Shown piece by piece: positions 9,393 through 17,914 of a DNA stretch of 64,000 nt. Positions within the stretch are counted from its first letter, which is position 1. Each line of letters begins with the position of its first letter. Source of the DNA: Hypericibacter terrae (GTDB taxonomy: Bacteria; Pseudomonadota; Alphaproteobacteria; Dongiales; Dongiaceae). The stretch covers positions 5,423,001 to 5,487,000 of the forward strand of contig NZ_CP042906.1 of the NCBI RefSeq assembly GCF_008728855.1, given 5' to 3'. The notes under the pieces were generated by a model, which made no database searches, had not been told where the DNA came from, and was given only the letters and a program-made list of their open reading frames with translations. The position numbers and the translations under genes are program-made.

Positions 9393-10216
9393 TGACGATC
9401 GAACGCGGCAAGCGCTGGTCGCACGCCTTGATCGCCGCCTGGACGGTGGCGATCGTGGCCTTCCTCTATATGCCGGCCGTCTGCGGCCTGCTGGCCTCGC
9501 TGACCTCGAGCCGCTATTTCAATTTCCCGATCACCAAATGGGGCCTCGCCTGGTGGGGCAAGACCTTCGCCTCGCTGGAAGTCCGCGCATTGCTCTCGAC
9601 CTCCATCACCATCGCCCTCATCGTGACCGCGATCTCGGTGGTGCTGGGATTCTTCGCGGCCTTGGCCTTCGCCCGCTATGATTGGCGCGGTCGCTCGATC
9701 TACCAGAAGATCGTGCTGCTCCCGATCTTCTTTCCGCAATCGGTGCTGGGGCTGGCGCTCCTGCTCTGGTTCAGCGCGCTCGGCATCGAGACCTCCTGGA
9801 AGACCGCCGTCTTCGCGCATCTGGTCTGGGTCGTGCCGGTTGTGACGCTCGTCATCTCGATCCAGGTCTATAGCTTCGATCCCGCGCTCGAGGAGGCCGC
9901 CTTCGATCTCGGCGCCAGCCGCTGGCAGGTCTTGCGGGAGGTGACGCTCCCGGTGCTCTGGCCCGGCCTCTTCTCCGGCGCGCTGTTCGCGTTCCTCTTG
10001 AGCTGGGGGAATTTCCCGCTCTCGCTCTATACCGACGGCGCCGACACCACCGTGCCGGAATACATGTATGCGAAGATGGTGGCGGGCTATACGCCCGGCG
10101 TCCCGGTGCTGGGCACCGTCTCGACGGTGGGCGCCGCGATCCTGTTGCTGGGCGGCTATGCCTTCATTCTGCTGGTCCGCCGCGCCCGCGCCGGGAGCGA
10201 AACCGGCGCCCCATAG
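9392..10216 (+). CDS. ABC transporter permease, PotC class
   Basis: This 274-residue inner-membrane permease shows hydrophobic spans starting at about residue 11 (LIAAWTVAIVAFLYMPAV), about six in all, and an EAA loop (LEEAAFDLGASRWQVLREVTLPVLWPG). The start at 9392 overlaps the stop of the PotB-like gene, which decides it over any upstream start in a long overlapping frame. Together the two permeases form the membrane channel for the Tat-exported receptor. Confidence 0.9.
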   Translation: MTIERGKRWSHALIAAWTVAIVAFLYMPAVCGLLASLTSSRYFNFPITKWGLAWWGKTFASLEVRALLSTSITIALIVTAISVVLGFFAALAFARYDWRGRSIYQKIVLLPIFFPQSVLGLALLLWFSALGIETSWKTAVFAHLVWVVPVVTLVISIQVYSFDPALEEAAFDLGASRWQVLREVTLPVLWPGLFSGALFAFLLSWGNFPLSLYTDGADTTVPEYMYAKMVAGYTPGVPVLGTVSTVGAAILLLGGYAFILLVRRARAGSETGAP

Positions 10217-10521
10217 GGCACCGTTCCTGACTCTCTCCGCGCGCGGATTCCCGGCCCTGCCTTTACCGTGAACGAACTGTAATGATCGCCGGACCCGCGA
10301 TGCGCCGGAGGCTTGGTAGGATCGGATGACGCTGGCATAGGCTTGAAGGCCCCAGCGTCCAGCTCGCCGGCAACAAGGCGGGCCGCTCGGCAGCACTGAG
10401 ATCGGTCGCTTCGCTTCAGGGGGCCATCAGAGCCAGCGCGGATCGATCGAGAGTTCTCCAGGCACGGACGGCCGCCAGCAAAGGCGAGCTGCAACCAGAA
10501 GAACGATCGCGGGAGAAGTCC
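10217..10521. other. 305-bp gap between the ABC operon and the APC permease
   Basis: I see no gene, RNA or clear terminator here. The final bases contain a modest Shine-Dalgarno (CGGGAGAAG) for the downstream permease. The gap is long enough for a separate promoter, but I could not pick a convincing -35/-10 pair. Confidence 0.3.
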
Positions 10522-12087
10522 ATGACGGCTCAAGGAGCGAAACCCTCCGGTGCCATCGGCGCCAAGGGGGCCTACGAAATCACGCAACGCCAGGATCTCC
10601 ACATGCTGCACAACAAGGCGGTGGGGTTGCCGGGCGTGCTCTTCCTCACGGTGACCGGCGCCGCGCCGATCTCGGCCATGCTCTTCAACGTTCCGATCGG
10701 CGTCGGCTATGGCAACGGCATCGGCGCCCCCGCCTCCTTCGCGGTCGCCACCGTCATCCTGCTGCTATTCTCGGTGGGATTCGCCGCAATGGCCCGCAAG
10801 GTCACGGCGACCGGCGGGTTCTATTCCTTCATCAGCCACGGCCTCGGCCGCGAGCTCGGCATGGCCCTGGGCTTCGGCTCGGTCGTCGCCTATTCGGTGT
10901 TCGAGGCCTCGCTCTGCGGCGGCTTCGCCTTCTTCGCCAACGCCAAGGTGATGGAGCTGACCGGCGCCAATATCGGCTGGCACTGGTTCGCGCTCTTCAT
11001 GGTCGCGCTGATCGCGGTCCTGACCTTCTTCGACGTGAAGCTCTCGACCATCATTCTCGGTGCAGCCCTCATCGGCGAGGTGGCGATCCTCATCATCTTC
11101 GATGCCGGTATCTTCACCAGCCCGAACGCGATGGTCTCGGGCGCCGCCGTCAATCCCGCCAACGCCTTCATCGGATTCGCGGCGCATAAGAACGCGGCTG
11201 GCACCGATCTCGCGGCGGGTGCGGCCGCGATCGGACTCTTCTTCGCGTTCTGGTCCTGGGTCGGATTCGAGATGGCGCCCAACTATGGCGAAGAATCGCG
11301 CGACCCCAAGCGCATCGTGCCGCGCTCGCTCTATATCTCCGTGGTCGGGCTCGGCATCTTCTACACCATCACCAGCTGGGCCGCGGTCTCGGCCTATCCG
11401 ACGCTCGACGATGCCATCACCCAGGCCCAGACCAACTCGGCGATGTTCTATCTGCAGCCGGCCGCGCAATTCATCGGCGGCTGGGCCGAGCAGATCATGA
11501 GCTGGCTGATCCTCACCGGCTCCTTCGCCTGCGGCATGGCCTTCCACAACACGGCCGCGCGCTATCTCTACTCGCTCGGCCGCGAGCGGGCCCTGCCGGT
11601 GGCCCTCGGCAAGACCCACACGCACTACAGGAGCCCCTATGTCGCCTCCTTCACGCAGTCCGTGATCGCGGCCGTCATCGTGCTGCTGTTCGCGATCTTC
11701 GCCGGCACCAACGACGCGACCCAGCAGGCCTATCTGATGCTCTATGGCCTGATGGCGCTGCTCGGCACGGCGCTGGTCATGATCGCGCAGGCCCTGGTCT
11801 GCGTGGCGGTGATCGTCTATTTCCGCAGGAACCACACGGCCGACGCGCACTGGTTCAGCACGCTGGTGGCGCCGCTGATCGCCTTCCTCGCCCAGGTCTA
11901 TATCGTCTATCTCCTGTTCGCGAATATCGACTTCCTGGGCGGCGGCTTCGCCTTTGCCAACTGGATCCTGCCGATCGTGATCGCCGTGCTGGTGGCCGGC
12001 ATCGCCTTCGCCCTCTATCTGAAAACCGCCAAGCCCGCCGTCTATGACCAGATCGGCCGGCTCATCTATGAGGGCATGGCGAAGTAG
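10522..12087 (+). CDS. APC superfamily amino acid/polyamine permease
   Basis: This 521-residue integral membrane protein has about twelve hydrophobic spans. The N-terminal helix carries the APC-type pattern GLPGVLFLTVTGAAPISAML. A conserved loop FWSWVGFEMAPNYGEESRDPKRIVPRS follows the sixth span, as in the APC family where an acidic residue joins an E-rich loop. It is a secondary transporter, probably proton- or sodium-coupled. Its place after a polyamine-type ABC operon suggests related amine or amino-acid substrates, but that is inference. A palindromic repeat follows the stop codon. Confidence 0.88.
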   Translation: MTAQGAKPSGAIGAKGAYEITQRQDLHMLHNKAVGLPGVLFLTVTGAAPISAMLFNVPIGVGYGNGIGAPASFAVATVILLLFSVGFAAMARKVTATGGFYSFISHGLGRELGMALGFGSVVAYSVFEASLCGGFAFFANAKVMELTGANIGWHWFALFMVALIAVLTFFDVKLSTIILGAALIGEVAILIIFDAGIFTSPNAMVSGAAVNPANAFIGFAAHKNAAGTDLAAGAAAIGLFFAFWSWVGFEMAPNYGEESRDPKRIVPRSLYISVVGLGIFYTITSWAAVSAYPTLDDAITQAQTNSAMFYLQPAAQFIGGWAEQIMSWLILTGSFACGMAFHNTAARYLYSLGRERALPVALGKTHTHYRSPYVASFTQSVIAAVIVLLFAIFAGTNDATQQAYLMLYGLMALLGTALVMIAQALVCVAVIVYFRRNHTADAHWFSTLVAPLIAFLAQVYIVYLLFANIDFLGGGFAFANWILPIVIAVLVAGIAFALYLKTAKPAVYDQIGRLIYEGMAK

Positions 12088-12130
12088 AGCGTCGGCGATC
12101 GAGCGCGCTCACCCCTCCCGTGAAAATTAC

Positions 12131-12171
12131 TCCTCGCCCCCTCCCCTTGCGGGAGGGGGTAGGGGGAGGCG
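12131..12171. repeat. Dispersed GC-rich palindrome, copy 1 (single arm)
   Basis: CCCCCTCCC (12137-12145) and GGGAGGGGG (12151-12159) form a perfect 9-bp stem with a 5-base loop, followed by TAGGGGGAGG. It lies between convergent genes. It matches one half of the two-armed copies at 19644, 41656, 56011, 59635 and 62028. Its stem could also stop transcription from both sides. Confidence 0.75.
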
Positions 12172-12175
12172 TCCA

Positions 12176-13123
12176 TCAGCCGCTCGATCCCGCGAGCCGG
12201 CACCAGGTGAGCTCATGCTTGTTGTGATGGAGATGGAACAGCTGCGAGCCTGGGATCGCCGCGAAGCGGCGCGCGGTCTCGTGATCGGTCGCTCCCTGGA
12301 ATTTCAGCGTGCAGAGAAGATTGCGCGCGAGACCTGAGGCCAGCCAGCGTTCCACCAGCTTCAACAGCCGCTCGGGATAGCAGATCACGTCTGAGCAGAG
12401 CCAATCGACCGGCCCGACCTGCGCCGGCTCGAGCGCGAAGGCGCTGGCCTTGAGGAACTCGATATGGGGCAGCTTCGCGATGTCGGGCGCGAGCGGCGCC
12501 TTGTCGACCGCCAGCACCGTCGCGCCCAGGCTTTGCAGCACCCAGCTCCAGCCGCCGGGGCTGGCACCCAGATCGAGGCAGCGCTGACCGGGACCCGGCA
12601 TCCGGCCCAGCCGCGTGAAGGCTTCCCACAGCTTGAGATAGGCGCGGTTGGGCGGCGCGAGCTTGTCCTCGATGAACTGGACCTCGCCGTTGGGAAAAGG
12701 GCTGCTGCAATGGGCGGCGGCGAGGACCGTGGTCGCGTCGAGCAGCGTCCAGGAGCCCAGCGGTGCCGCCGGCACGGCCTGAGGAAATTGCAGCGGCTTG
12801 GCGCTCACATGCGGCAGACGTTCCTGGATCAGGCGTGCGCGGCCATGGAGCTGGAAATCATAGAGCGCCCAATTGCGCTGGATCGCGCGCAGCGCCTTGG
12901 CGCCCTCGGCGATCGAGCCGATCGGAATCCGCACCGGGTCCCGCCAGATGTTGGCGGCCCAGGCCGCGGGCCTCGCCGGCCCTTCGGCCAGCACCAGCCG
13001 GTCATGCACCGCGGCGACCGGGCCCAGTTCCGCGACCAGATCCTCGACGAAACCTTCCGGCGCCAGATAGCCGGTGAGGCCGCTGGCCCCGATCCCGGCC
13101 GTGACGGGCGCCGTCTCGCTCAC
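12176..13123 (-). CDS. RlmM-like 23S rRNA ribose methyltransferase (FtsJ-type fold)
   Basis: This 315-residue protein carries an RrmJ/FtsJ-type SAM-binding motif, CLDLGASPGGWSWVL, in its C-terminal half, then VDWLCSDVICYPER and a catalytic-type Lys in LLCTLKFQG. RlmM-like enzymes 2'-O-methylate a cytidine of 23S rRNA. At 315 residues it is shorter than enterobacterial RlmM (about 366), mainly in the N-terminal part. It starts with GTG and overlaps the stop of the HAD gene upstream by 4 bases (GTGA), so they are cotranscribed. The exact target base is inferred from family. Confidence 0.8.
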   Translation of the reverse strand: MSETAPVTAGIGASGLTGYLAPEGFVEDLVAELGPVAAVHDRLVLAEGPARPAAWAANIWRDPVRIPIGSIAEGAKALRAIQRNWALYDFQLHGRARLIQERLPHVSAKPLQFPQAVPAAPLGSWTLLDATTVLAAAHCSSPFPNGEVQFIEDKLAPPNRAYLKLWEAFTRLGRMPGPGQRCLDLGASPGGWSWVLQSLGATVLAVDKAPLAPDIAKLPHIEFLKASAFALEPAQVGPVDWLCSDVICYPERLLKLVERWLASGLARNLLCTLKFQGATDHETARRFAAIPGSQLFHLHHNKHELTWCRLAGSSG

Positions 13124-13923
13124 GACCGCGCGCGCGCCGCCAGCAGATCGGCCGCGAGCTCGGCGAAGCCCGCCCCGCCGCGCGACGGCGTGACATAGCG
13201 TGGCTTGTCTTTGAGCCGGTGGATGAAGTCGCGCACATTGGCGACGCCCACCGCATGCGGGAAATAGGCGAACATCGGCTGGTCGTTGGGCGAATCGCCG
13301 GCATAGACGAACTCGTCGCGATGCGCATCGAGATTGATCGAGAACACCTCGTTCAACATCCGGCGCGACATGCCGAGCTTGTCGTAGTCGCCGAACCAGC
13401 CATTGACATGGATCGAGCTGATCTTGGCGGTGCAGCCGGCTTCCTCGAACAGCGCCACGATCCGGTCGACCGCCGCCGCCGGCAGAGGCGGGACGTCCTC
13501 GCAGAAATCGATGGCGAGATCGCTCTCGCGATAGAGCTGATCCGAGGCGAGGGCGGCACCCGGGACCGCGGCAAGGATCCTGTCGGCCAGCTGCTTCAAC
13601 CGCGCGCGCTTCCCCGCGCGGGTCGCCTCGTCGTCGAGAAAGCGCTTCTCGAGCTTTCGCGCCTTCGCGTCATAGCGGAAATAGAAGGCGCCGTTCTCGC
13701 CCACCACCGCATCGACCGGCCACATGCGCGCGATGTGATCGCACCAGCCGGCCGGACGCCCGGTGATCGGCACCACCAGGAACCCCGCCTCATGCAGCCG
13801 TCCCAAGGCGTCGTAGGCTTCGGGCGTCAGCTGGCCTTCGCTCGTCAGCGTGTCGTCGATATCGGTCAGGACGCCGCGAATGCGCAGGCGTTCCGCCAGT
13901 CCGAAGGCCGACAGCGGTTGCAT
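13120..13923 (-). CDS. HAD superfamily hydrolase (Cof/SPP-like phosphatase)
   Basis: This 267-residue cytoplasmic phosphatase shows HAD motif I as TDIDDTLTSEG (nucleophile Asp first, acid Asp two residues later), motif II in VPITGRP, and motif IV in YAGDSPNDQPMF. A C2-type cap lies between. It resembles sucrose- or mannosyl-phosphate phosphatases of the Cof type; the substrate is unknown. The start is uncertain: ATG at 13923 is used, but a TTG at 13935 preceded by GGGGGA would add four residues. It is upstream of and overlapping the RlmM-like gene. Confidence 0.82.
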   Translation of the reverse strand: MQPLSAFGLAERLRIRGVLTDIDDTLTSEGQLTPEAYDALGRLHEAGFLVVPITGRPAGWCDHIARMWPVDAVVGENGAFYFRYDAKARKLEKRFLDDEATRAGKRARLKQLADRILAAVPGAALASDQLYRESDLAIDFCEDVPPLPAAAVDRIVALFEEAGCTAKISSIHVNGWFGDYDKLGMSRRMLNEVFSINLDAHRDEFVYAGDSPNDQPMFAYFPHAVGVANVRDFIHRLKDKPRYVTPSRGGAGFAELAADLLAARARS

Positions 13924-13990
13924 CTTCTCGATCAATGATTCCCCCGACAGTGATGAAAACGGCAAAGGACGTTCGGATCCGGCAAAGGCC

Positions 13991-15265
13991 TCAAAGCCGG
14001 TCGCGCATGGCGTACCACAACATACCCAGAATCTGGGCCGGATGACGCAACAACGGTCCGCCCGGAAAGGCGCGGTGCGGGATCCGCGCCATGATGTCGA
14101 AGCGCTCGGCCTGGCCCGCCATCGCCTCGGCGATGACGCGGCCCGCGATGCCGGTGAGCGCCACGCCCTGGCCCGAGAAGCCCTGGGCATAGAACAGATC
14201 GCCCGCGAGCCGGCCGATATTGGGCAGGCGCGACATCGTCACGGCGAGCCGCCCGCCCCAGCCATAGTCGAGGCGGGCATCGGCCAGCTGCGGATAGACC
14301 CGCAGCATATGGGGCCGGACGAAGCGCTTGATGTCGCGCGGATCGCGGCGCGTATAGACCTCGCCGCCGCCGAACAGCAGCCGATGATCCGCGGACAGGC
14401 GATAGTAATTGACCACGAACTTGCTGTCGCAGACCGCGACATCGTCGCGGATGAGGGACCGCGCGCGGGCCGGCCCCAGCGGCTCGGTCGCGATGATGTA
14501 GTTGGAGATCGGCAGGATGCGCGGCTCCAGCGCCGGCAGGAGCCCCTCGAGATAGGCATTGCAGGCGACCAGCGTGAAGCGCGCCGTCACGCGGCCGCGC
14601 GCGGTCTCGGCGCCATGGCCCGCGGGGTCGATCTTGGTGGCGCGCGTATCCTCGAAGATCCGAGCGCCGGCCTTCTCCGCCGCCGCGGCCAGACCCAGCG
14701 CGTAATTGAGCGGATGAAGATGCAGGGCGCCGGCATCGGCCAGGCCGCCGCGATAGAGGGTCGTGCCCAGGCGCTCCGCCATGCCGGCGCGGTCGACGTG
14801 CGCCGCCTGGTCATAGCCGAGCTGGGTCCGCAGCACTTCGAGATCGCCGTCGATCTCGCCCAGCTCTTCCTCTTTCAGCACCGCATAGAGCGAGCCGGGC
14901 TTCAGGTCGCAGGCGATGCCATGGCGCGCGACCCGGTCGCGGATCATCTGCTTGGCTTCCTCGGAGAGCGCCCAGAGCCGGCGGGCCTGGTCGCGGCCGA
15001 ACATCGCCACCAGCTCGCCCGGACCCTTGCGATAGCCGGTATTGACCTGGCCGCCATTGCGGCCGGAGGCACCCCACCCGACCGTCTCGGCCTCGAGCAG
15101 CGCCACCTTGTAGCCCCGCTCCGCCAGCTCCAGGGCCGCCGAGAGACCCGTGAAGCCGCCGCCGACAATGGCGACGTCGACCGATAGGGACCCCTCGAGG
15201 GGCGGGCGAGCCGGCCGGGGCGAGGCGGTGGCCGCGTAATAGGAGGCCGGTTCGGGACGGGTCAT
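13991..15265 (-). CDS. FAD-dependent oxidoreductase, PuuB/DAO family
   Basis: This 424-residue flavoprotein has an N-terminal Rossmann FAD site, VDVAIVGGGFTGLSAALELAE, then GWGASGRNGGQVNTGY, which is the pattern of gamma-glutamylputrescine oxidases and related amine oxidases (DAO family). A C-terminal segment (YAQGFSGQGVALTG) closes the FAD site. It would oxidise an amine to an aldehyde or imine, giving peroxide. Neighbouring polyamine-type transport genes make a polyamine-linked role plausible. The start at 15265 is the ATG just before the family's normal N-terminus; a longer frame adds 35 residues. Confidence 0.85.
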   Translation of the reverse strand: MTRPEPASYYAATASPRPARPPLEGSLSVDVAIVGGGFTGLSAALELAERGYKVALLEAETVGWGASGRNGGQVNTGYRKGPGELVAMFGRDQARRLWALSEEAKQMIRDRVARHGIACDLKPGSLYAVLKEEELGEIDGDLEVLRTQLGYDQAAHVDRAGMAERLGTTLYRGGLADAGALHLHPLNYALGLAAAAEKAGARIFEDTRATKIDPAGHGAETARGRVTARFTLVACNAYLEGLLPALEPRILPISNYIIATEPLGPARARSLIRDDVAVCDSKFVVNYYRLSADHRLLFGGGEVYTRRDPRDIKRFVRPHMLRVYPQLADARLDYGWGGRLAVTMSRLPNIGRLAGDLFYAQGFSGQGVALTGIAGRVIAEAMAGQAERFDIMARIPHRAFPGGPLLRHPAQILGMLWYAMRDRL

Positions 15266-15675
15266 GGAGTCGCGGACAGCCTGAAGATGGACGGGCGGGC
15301 TAGAAAGGGAGCGCCGGGCCGCTTGCGGGGCCGGCATTAGAGCAGCCTGCCCATTTCCGAGGCAAGACATATAACTAATTGAAATATAAATGTTTTAATC
15401 GGCTACGGGATTCGAGCAGGTTGGCCTCGACTCCTGAGCCAAAGCGTTAATAAGGGTGAATATCTTATGAATTTGTTTATACTTCACCCGATTCGGTCGA
15501 TTCGGAGCCGTCTAGCAAGTCCGGATCGGCACTCGGTCTCAGAGACGAGGCTTCAGCACTGGATGGGGGGACGCACATCATTTCGATGGGCGTGTCGCAT
15601 TGGGGGGGATGGCGGCGCCGACGGCGGGATCGTCGGGGACTCCGCCCTCATCGGCTGATCTCGGCGGGCCCGGCA
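15266..15675. promoter_or_regulatory. 410-bp divergent gap with AT-rich patches and an inverted repeat
   Basis: The gap separates the minus-strand oxidoreductase from the plus-strand periplasmic protein. Two AT-rich patches stand out in GC-rich DNA: about 15368-15402 and about 15447-15485. The second contains GGGTGAA (15454-15460) and TTCACCC (15483-15489), a perfect 7-base inverted repeat around a 22-base AT-rich loop. These are likely divergent promoter and operator sequences. A 63-codon frame starting inside the loop looks non-coding. Confidence 0.45.
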
Positions 15676-16257
15676 ATGCCCCTCCTTCCCGCCCTGATTT
15701 CATTCCTGCTGCTCCTGACATCGCCCGCGGCCCGGGCCGGCGATCTGCTGCCGGCACCCCAGGGACCCATCCTGCTCGCCGTCTCGGGCGACATCGACCG
15801 GACCACCGACGGCCAAGTGGCGCTGTTCGACCGGCAGATGCTGGAATCGATGGGGATCATCACGTTGGCGGCGATCTCGCCGCTCGACGACGAGCCGGTC
15901 CAATTCCAGGGCGTGCTGCTGCGCCGCCTCCTGGCGGTCGTGGGCGCCCATGGCACCGCGGTCGAGGCGATCGCGCTCAACGACTATGTCGCGGAAATCC
16001 CGATCGCCGAGGCCGAGCATCATGATGTGGTGATCGCCTTGACGCGTCAGGGTCATGACATCCCGGTGCGCGAGATGGGTCCGCTCATGATCCTCTACCC
16101 GATCGAGCGGGGGCTCGATACCGAGGCCGTCGCCGCGCGATCGGTCCGCCAGCTGTCGCAGATCGTGGTGCGCGACGGCGCGACGCCCTGGGACGGCAAG
16201 TCTGTCGTCGCGCGCAGCGGGCCGGCATCGAATGACGGGTCGAGCCTCGCGCCATGA
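15676..16257 (+). CDS. Periplasmic protein with molybdopterin-oxidoreductase-like fold (COG3915 type)
   Basis: This 193-residue protein has a signal peptide ([19 protein letters not shown]). The mature part resembles the sulfite-oxidase molybdopterin domain in reduced form: VSGDI near the start, [28 protein letters not shown] and [13 protein letters not shown]. The family is small and uncharacterised, and the Cys that binds molybdenum in sulfite oxidases is not visible, so enzymatic activity is doubtful. It precedes a membrane histidine kinase, with only 37 bases between them, suggesting a periplasmic sensing partner. The start at 15676 gives the signal peptide. Confidence 0.65.
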   Translation: MPLLPALISFLLLLTSPAARAGDLLPAPQGPILLAVSGDIDRTTDGQVALFDRQMLESMGIITLAAISPLDDEPVQFQGVLLRRLLAVVGAHGTAVEAIALNDYVAEIPIAEAEHHDVVIALTRQGHDIPVREMGPLMILYPIERGLDTEAVAARSVRQLSQIVVRDGATPWDGKSVVARSGPASNDGSSLAP

Positions 16258-16294
16258 CCGGTCGCATCGGGCAGCCGCTTCTGGAGAGGCAGCC

Positions 16295-17701
16295 TTGAAG
16301 CGTATCCAGGCGCGCCCGATCCACTGGCTGCTCGGCACGCTGGTCGGCGTTTTCTCTCTCACCGTGGTCGTGGCGCTGGCGCTGATCCTGGGCGAGCATG
16401 CCGCGGTCTCGCGGGGTCCGACGGAGAATCTGACGCTCGCGGCCTCAGAGCTGCAGGTGGAGTTCGCGCGCTTCCAGCAGAAGCTCGCGGCCGCCGAGGC
16501 CGATCCCGACACCGGCAATCTGCGCCAGGTGGCGCTGCAATATGACATCCTGATCAGCCGGGTGGAGCTCCTGGCGCGCGGCGAGAATGCCAGGGCCATG
16601 AGCGGCGACAGCCAGGCGATCCAATTGGTGCAGCAGACGCGCGCGGAGACCATGGCGCTCGATCCGCAGGTCAGCGATCTGCCCCAGGGCGGGGGATCGC
16701 TGGCGATCGTCAGCGCCGGGATGCCCTCGCTCGAGCAGTCGGTGAGCCGGCTCGCCTCGCATGTGGTGCAGCTGGTGGCCGATCGCGCCCAGGAGTCGCG
16801 CGAGAGGCTGGGGCAGCTCTATCTCATCCTGGCGGCGATGCTGACGGGCCTCTTCGCCAGCGCGCTCGTCTTCGTCGGCATGCTGGTGCAGCAGTTCCGC
16901 AAGCTCGATCAGGCCCGGCTCGAGCTGGGCAACCTGTCGGAACGGCTGATGGAGGCGAAGACCCAGGCCGAGAGCGCGAACCGCGCCAAGAGCGAGTTCC
17001 TGGCGACCATGAGCCATGAGCTGCGCACGCCGCTCAACGCCATCATCGGTTTCGCCGACCTGATGCGCAGCGAGATCAAGGGGCCGATTGGCCATCCGCG
17101 CTATCGCGAATATTCCAACGACATCCACAATTCCGGCCAGCATCTGCTCAGCCTCATCAACGACATCCTCGATCTGTCGCGGATCGAGGCCAATCGCTTC
17201 GAGCTGCATGAGGATATCGTCTCGATCGATGCCGCGGCCGAGACCTGCCTGGCCCTGATGATGCCGCAGATCGAGCGCAAGAAGCTCAAGCTCAGCCTGG
17301 ACGAGGTCAAGCGGCTGGGCGAGATCCGCGCCGACGAGCGGCTGGTCAATCAGATGATTCTCAATCTTCTCTCCAACGCCATCAAGTTCACGCCGGAGCG
17401 CGGCATGGTGAGCTTCTCCGGGCGGATCGCGGCCGATGGCGGCCTCGAGCTCATCATCACCGATACCGGGATCGGCATGGCGGCGGCCGAGATGGAGATG
17501 GCACTCGAGCCCTTCGTCCAGGTGGAATCGAGCCTGTCGCGCCGCTTCGGCGGCTCGGGGCTCGGCCTGCCGATCACCAAGAGATTCGTCGAGGCCCATG
17601 GCGGCCGCCTGACCCTCGAGAGCCGGAAGGGCGAAGGCACCTCGGCGACGCTCTGGTTCCCGCCCGAACGGCGGATGGAGGCCTCGCGGCTGGCGGGCTA
17701 G
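16295..17701 (+). CDS. Membrane sensor histidine kinase (orphan)
   Basis: This 468-residue kinase starts with TTG at 16295, chosen because GGAGAGG lies 5 bases upstream; an ATG at 16232 would overlap the previous gene. A transmembrane helix (about 11-32) and a second (about 172-196) bound a periplasmic helical sensor segment of about 140 residues. Then come HisKA with the phosphorylated His at about 241 ([14 protein letters not shown]), and HATPase with [18 protein letters not shown] and GSGLGLPI. No response regulator lies nearby. Its kinase core closely resembles that of the next gene. Confidence 0.88.
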   Translation: MKRIQARPIHWLLGTLVGVFSLTVVVALALILGEHAAVSRGPTENLTLAASELQVEFARFQQKLAAAEADPDTGNLRQVALQYDILISRVELLARGENARAMSGDSQAIQLVQQTRAETMALDPQVSDLPQGGGSLAIVSAGMPSLEQSVSRLASHVVQLVADRAQESRERLGQLYLILAAMLTGLFASALVFVGMLVQQFRKLDQARLELGNLSERLMEAKTQAESANRAKSEFLATMSHELRTPLNAIIGFADLMRSEIKGPIGHPRYREYSNDIHNSGQHLLSLINDILDLSRIEANRFELHEDIVSIDAAAETCLALMMPQIERKKLKLSLDEVKRLGEIRADERLVNQMILNLLSNAIKFTPERGMVSFSGRIAADGGLELIITDTGIGMAAAEMEMALEPFVQVESSLSRRFGGSGLGLPITKRFVEAHGGRLTLESRKGEGTSATLWFPPERRMEASRLAG

Positions 17702-17914
17702 ACTGAAGGACCCGCTCGGCCGAAGAGGCGGGATTAACAGGGTCCTATGACGGAACCGCGACCTGCGGGCCGCCGTTCCCGGTTCTGACCCAAAAGCGGG
17801 ACGAGAGCCGGTCCGGAGGAAGGAATCGGCGTAAAAGAGCCCCTAACAGGTTAGTGGCATCATAACCCTTTTCTGCGACCCTTTCCCCGATCGGCCAGGG
17901 GTGACGGATCGCCG
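17702..17914. promoter_or_regulatory. 213-bp gap between the two histidine kinase genes
   Basis: No gene is seen. CTAAC and GTTAG with two bases between them (near 17844-17855) form a small palindrome, followed by an AT-richer stretch (GGCATCATAACCCTTTTCTG). It could be the promoter or operator of the second kinase, which would then be transcribed separately. Confidence 0.25.

Noticed and set aside
15467-15658. A 63-codon frame in the divergent gap before the periplasmic protein
   Set aside because: It starts inside an inverted repeat, lacks a Shine-Dalgarno and its product looks random and Arg/Gly-rich.
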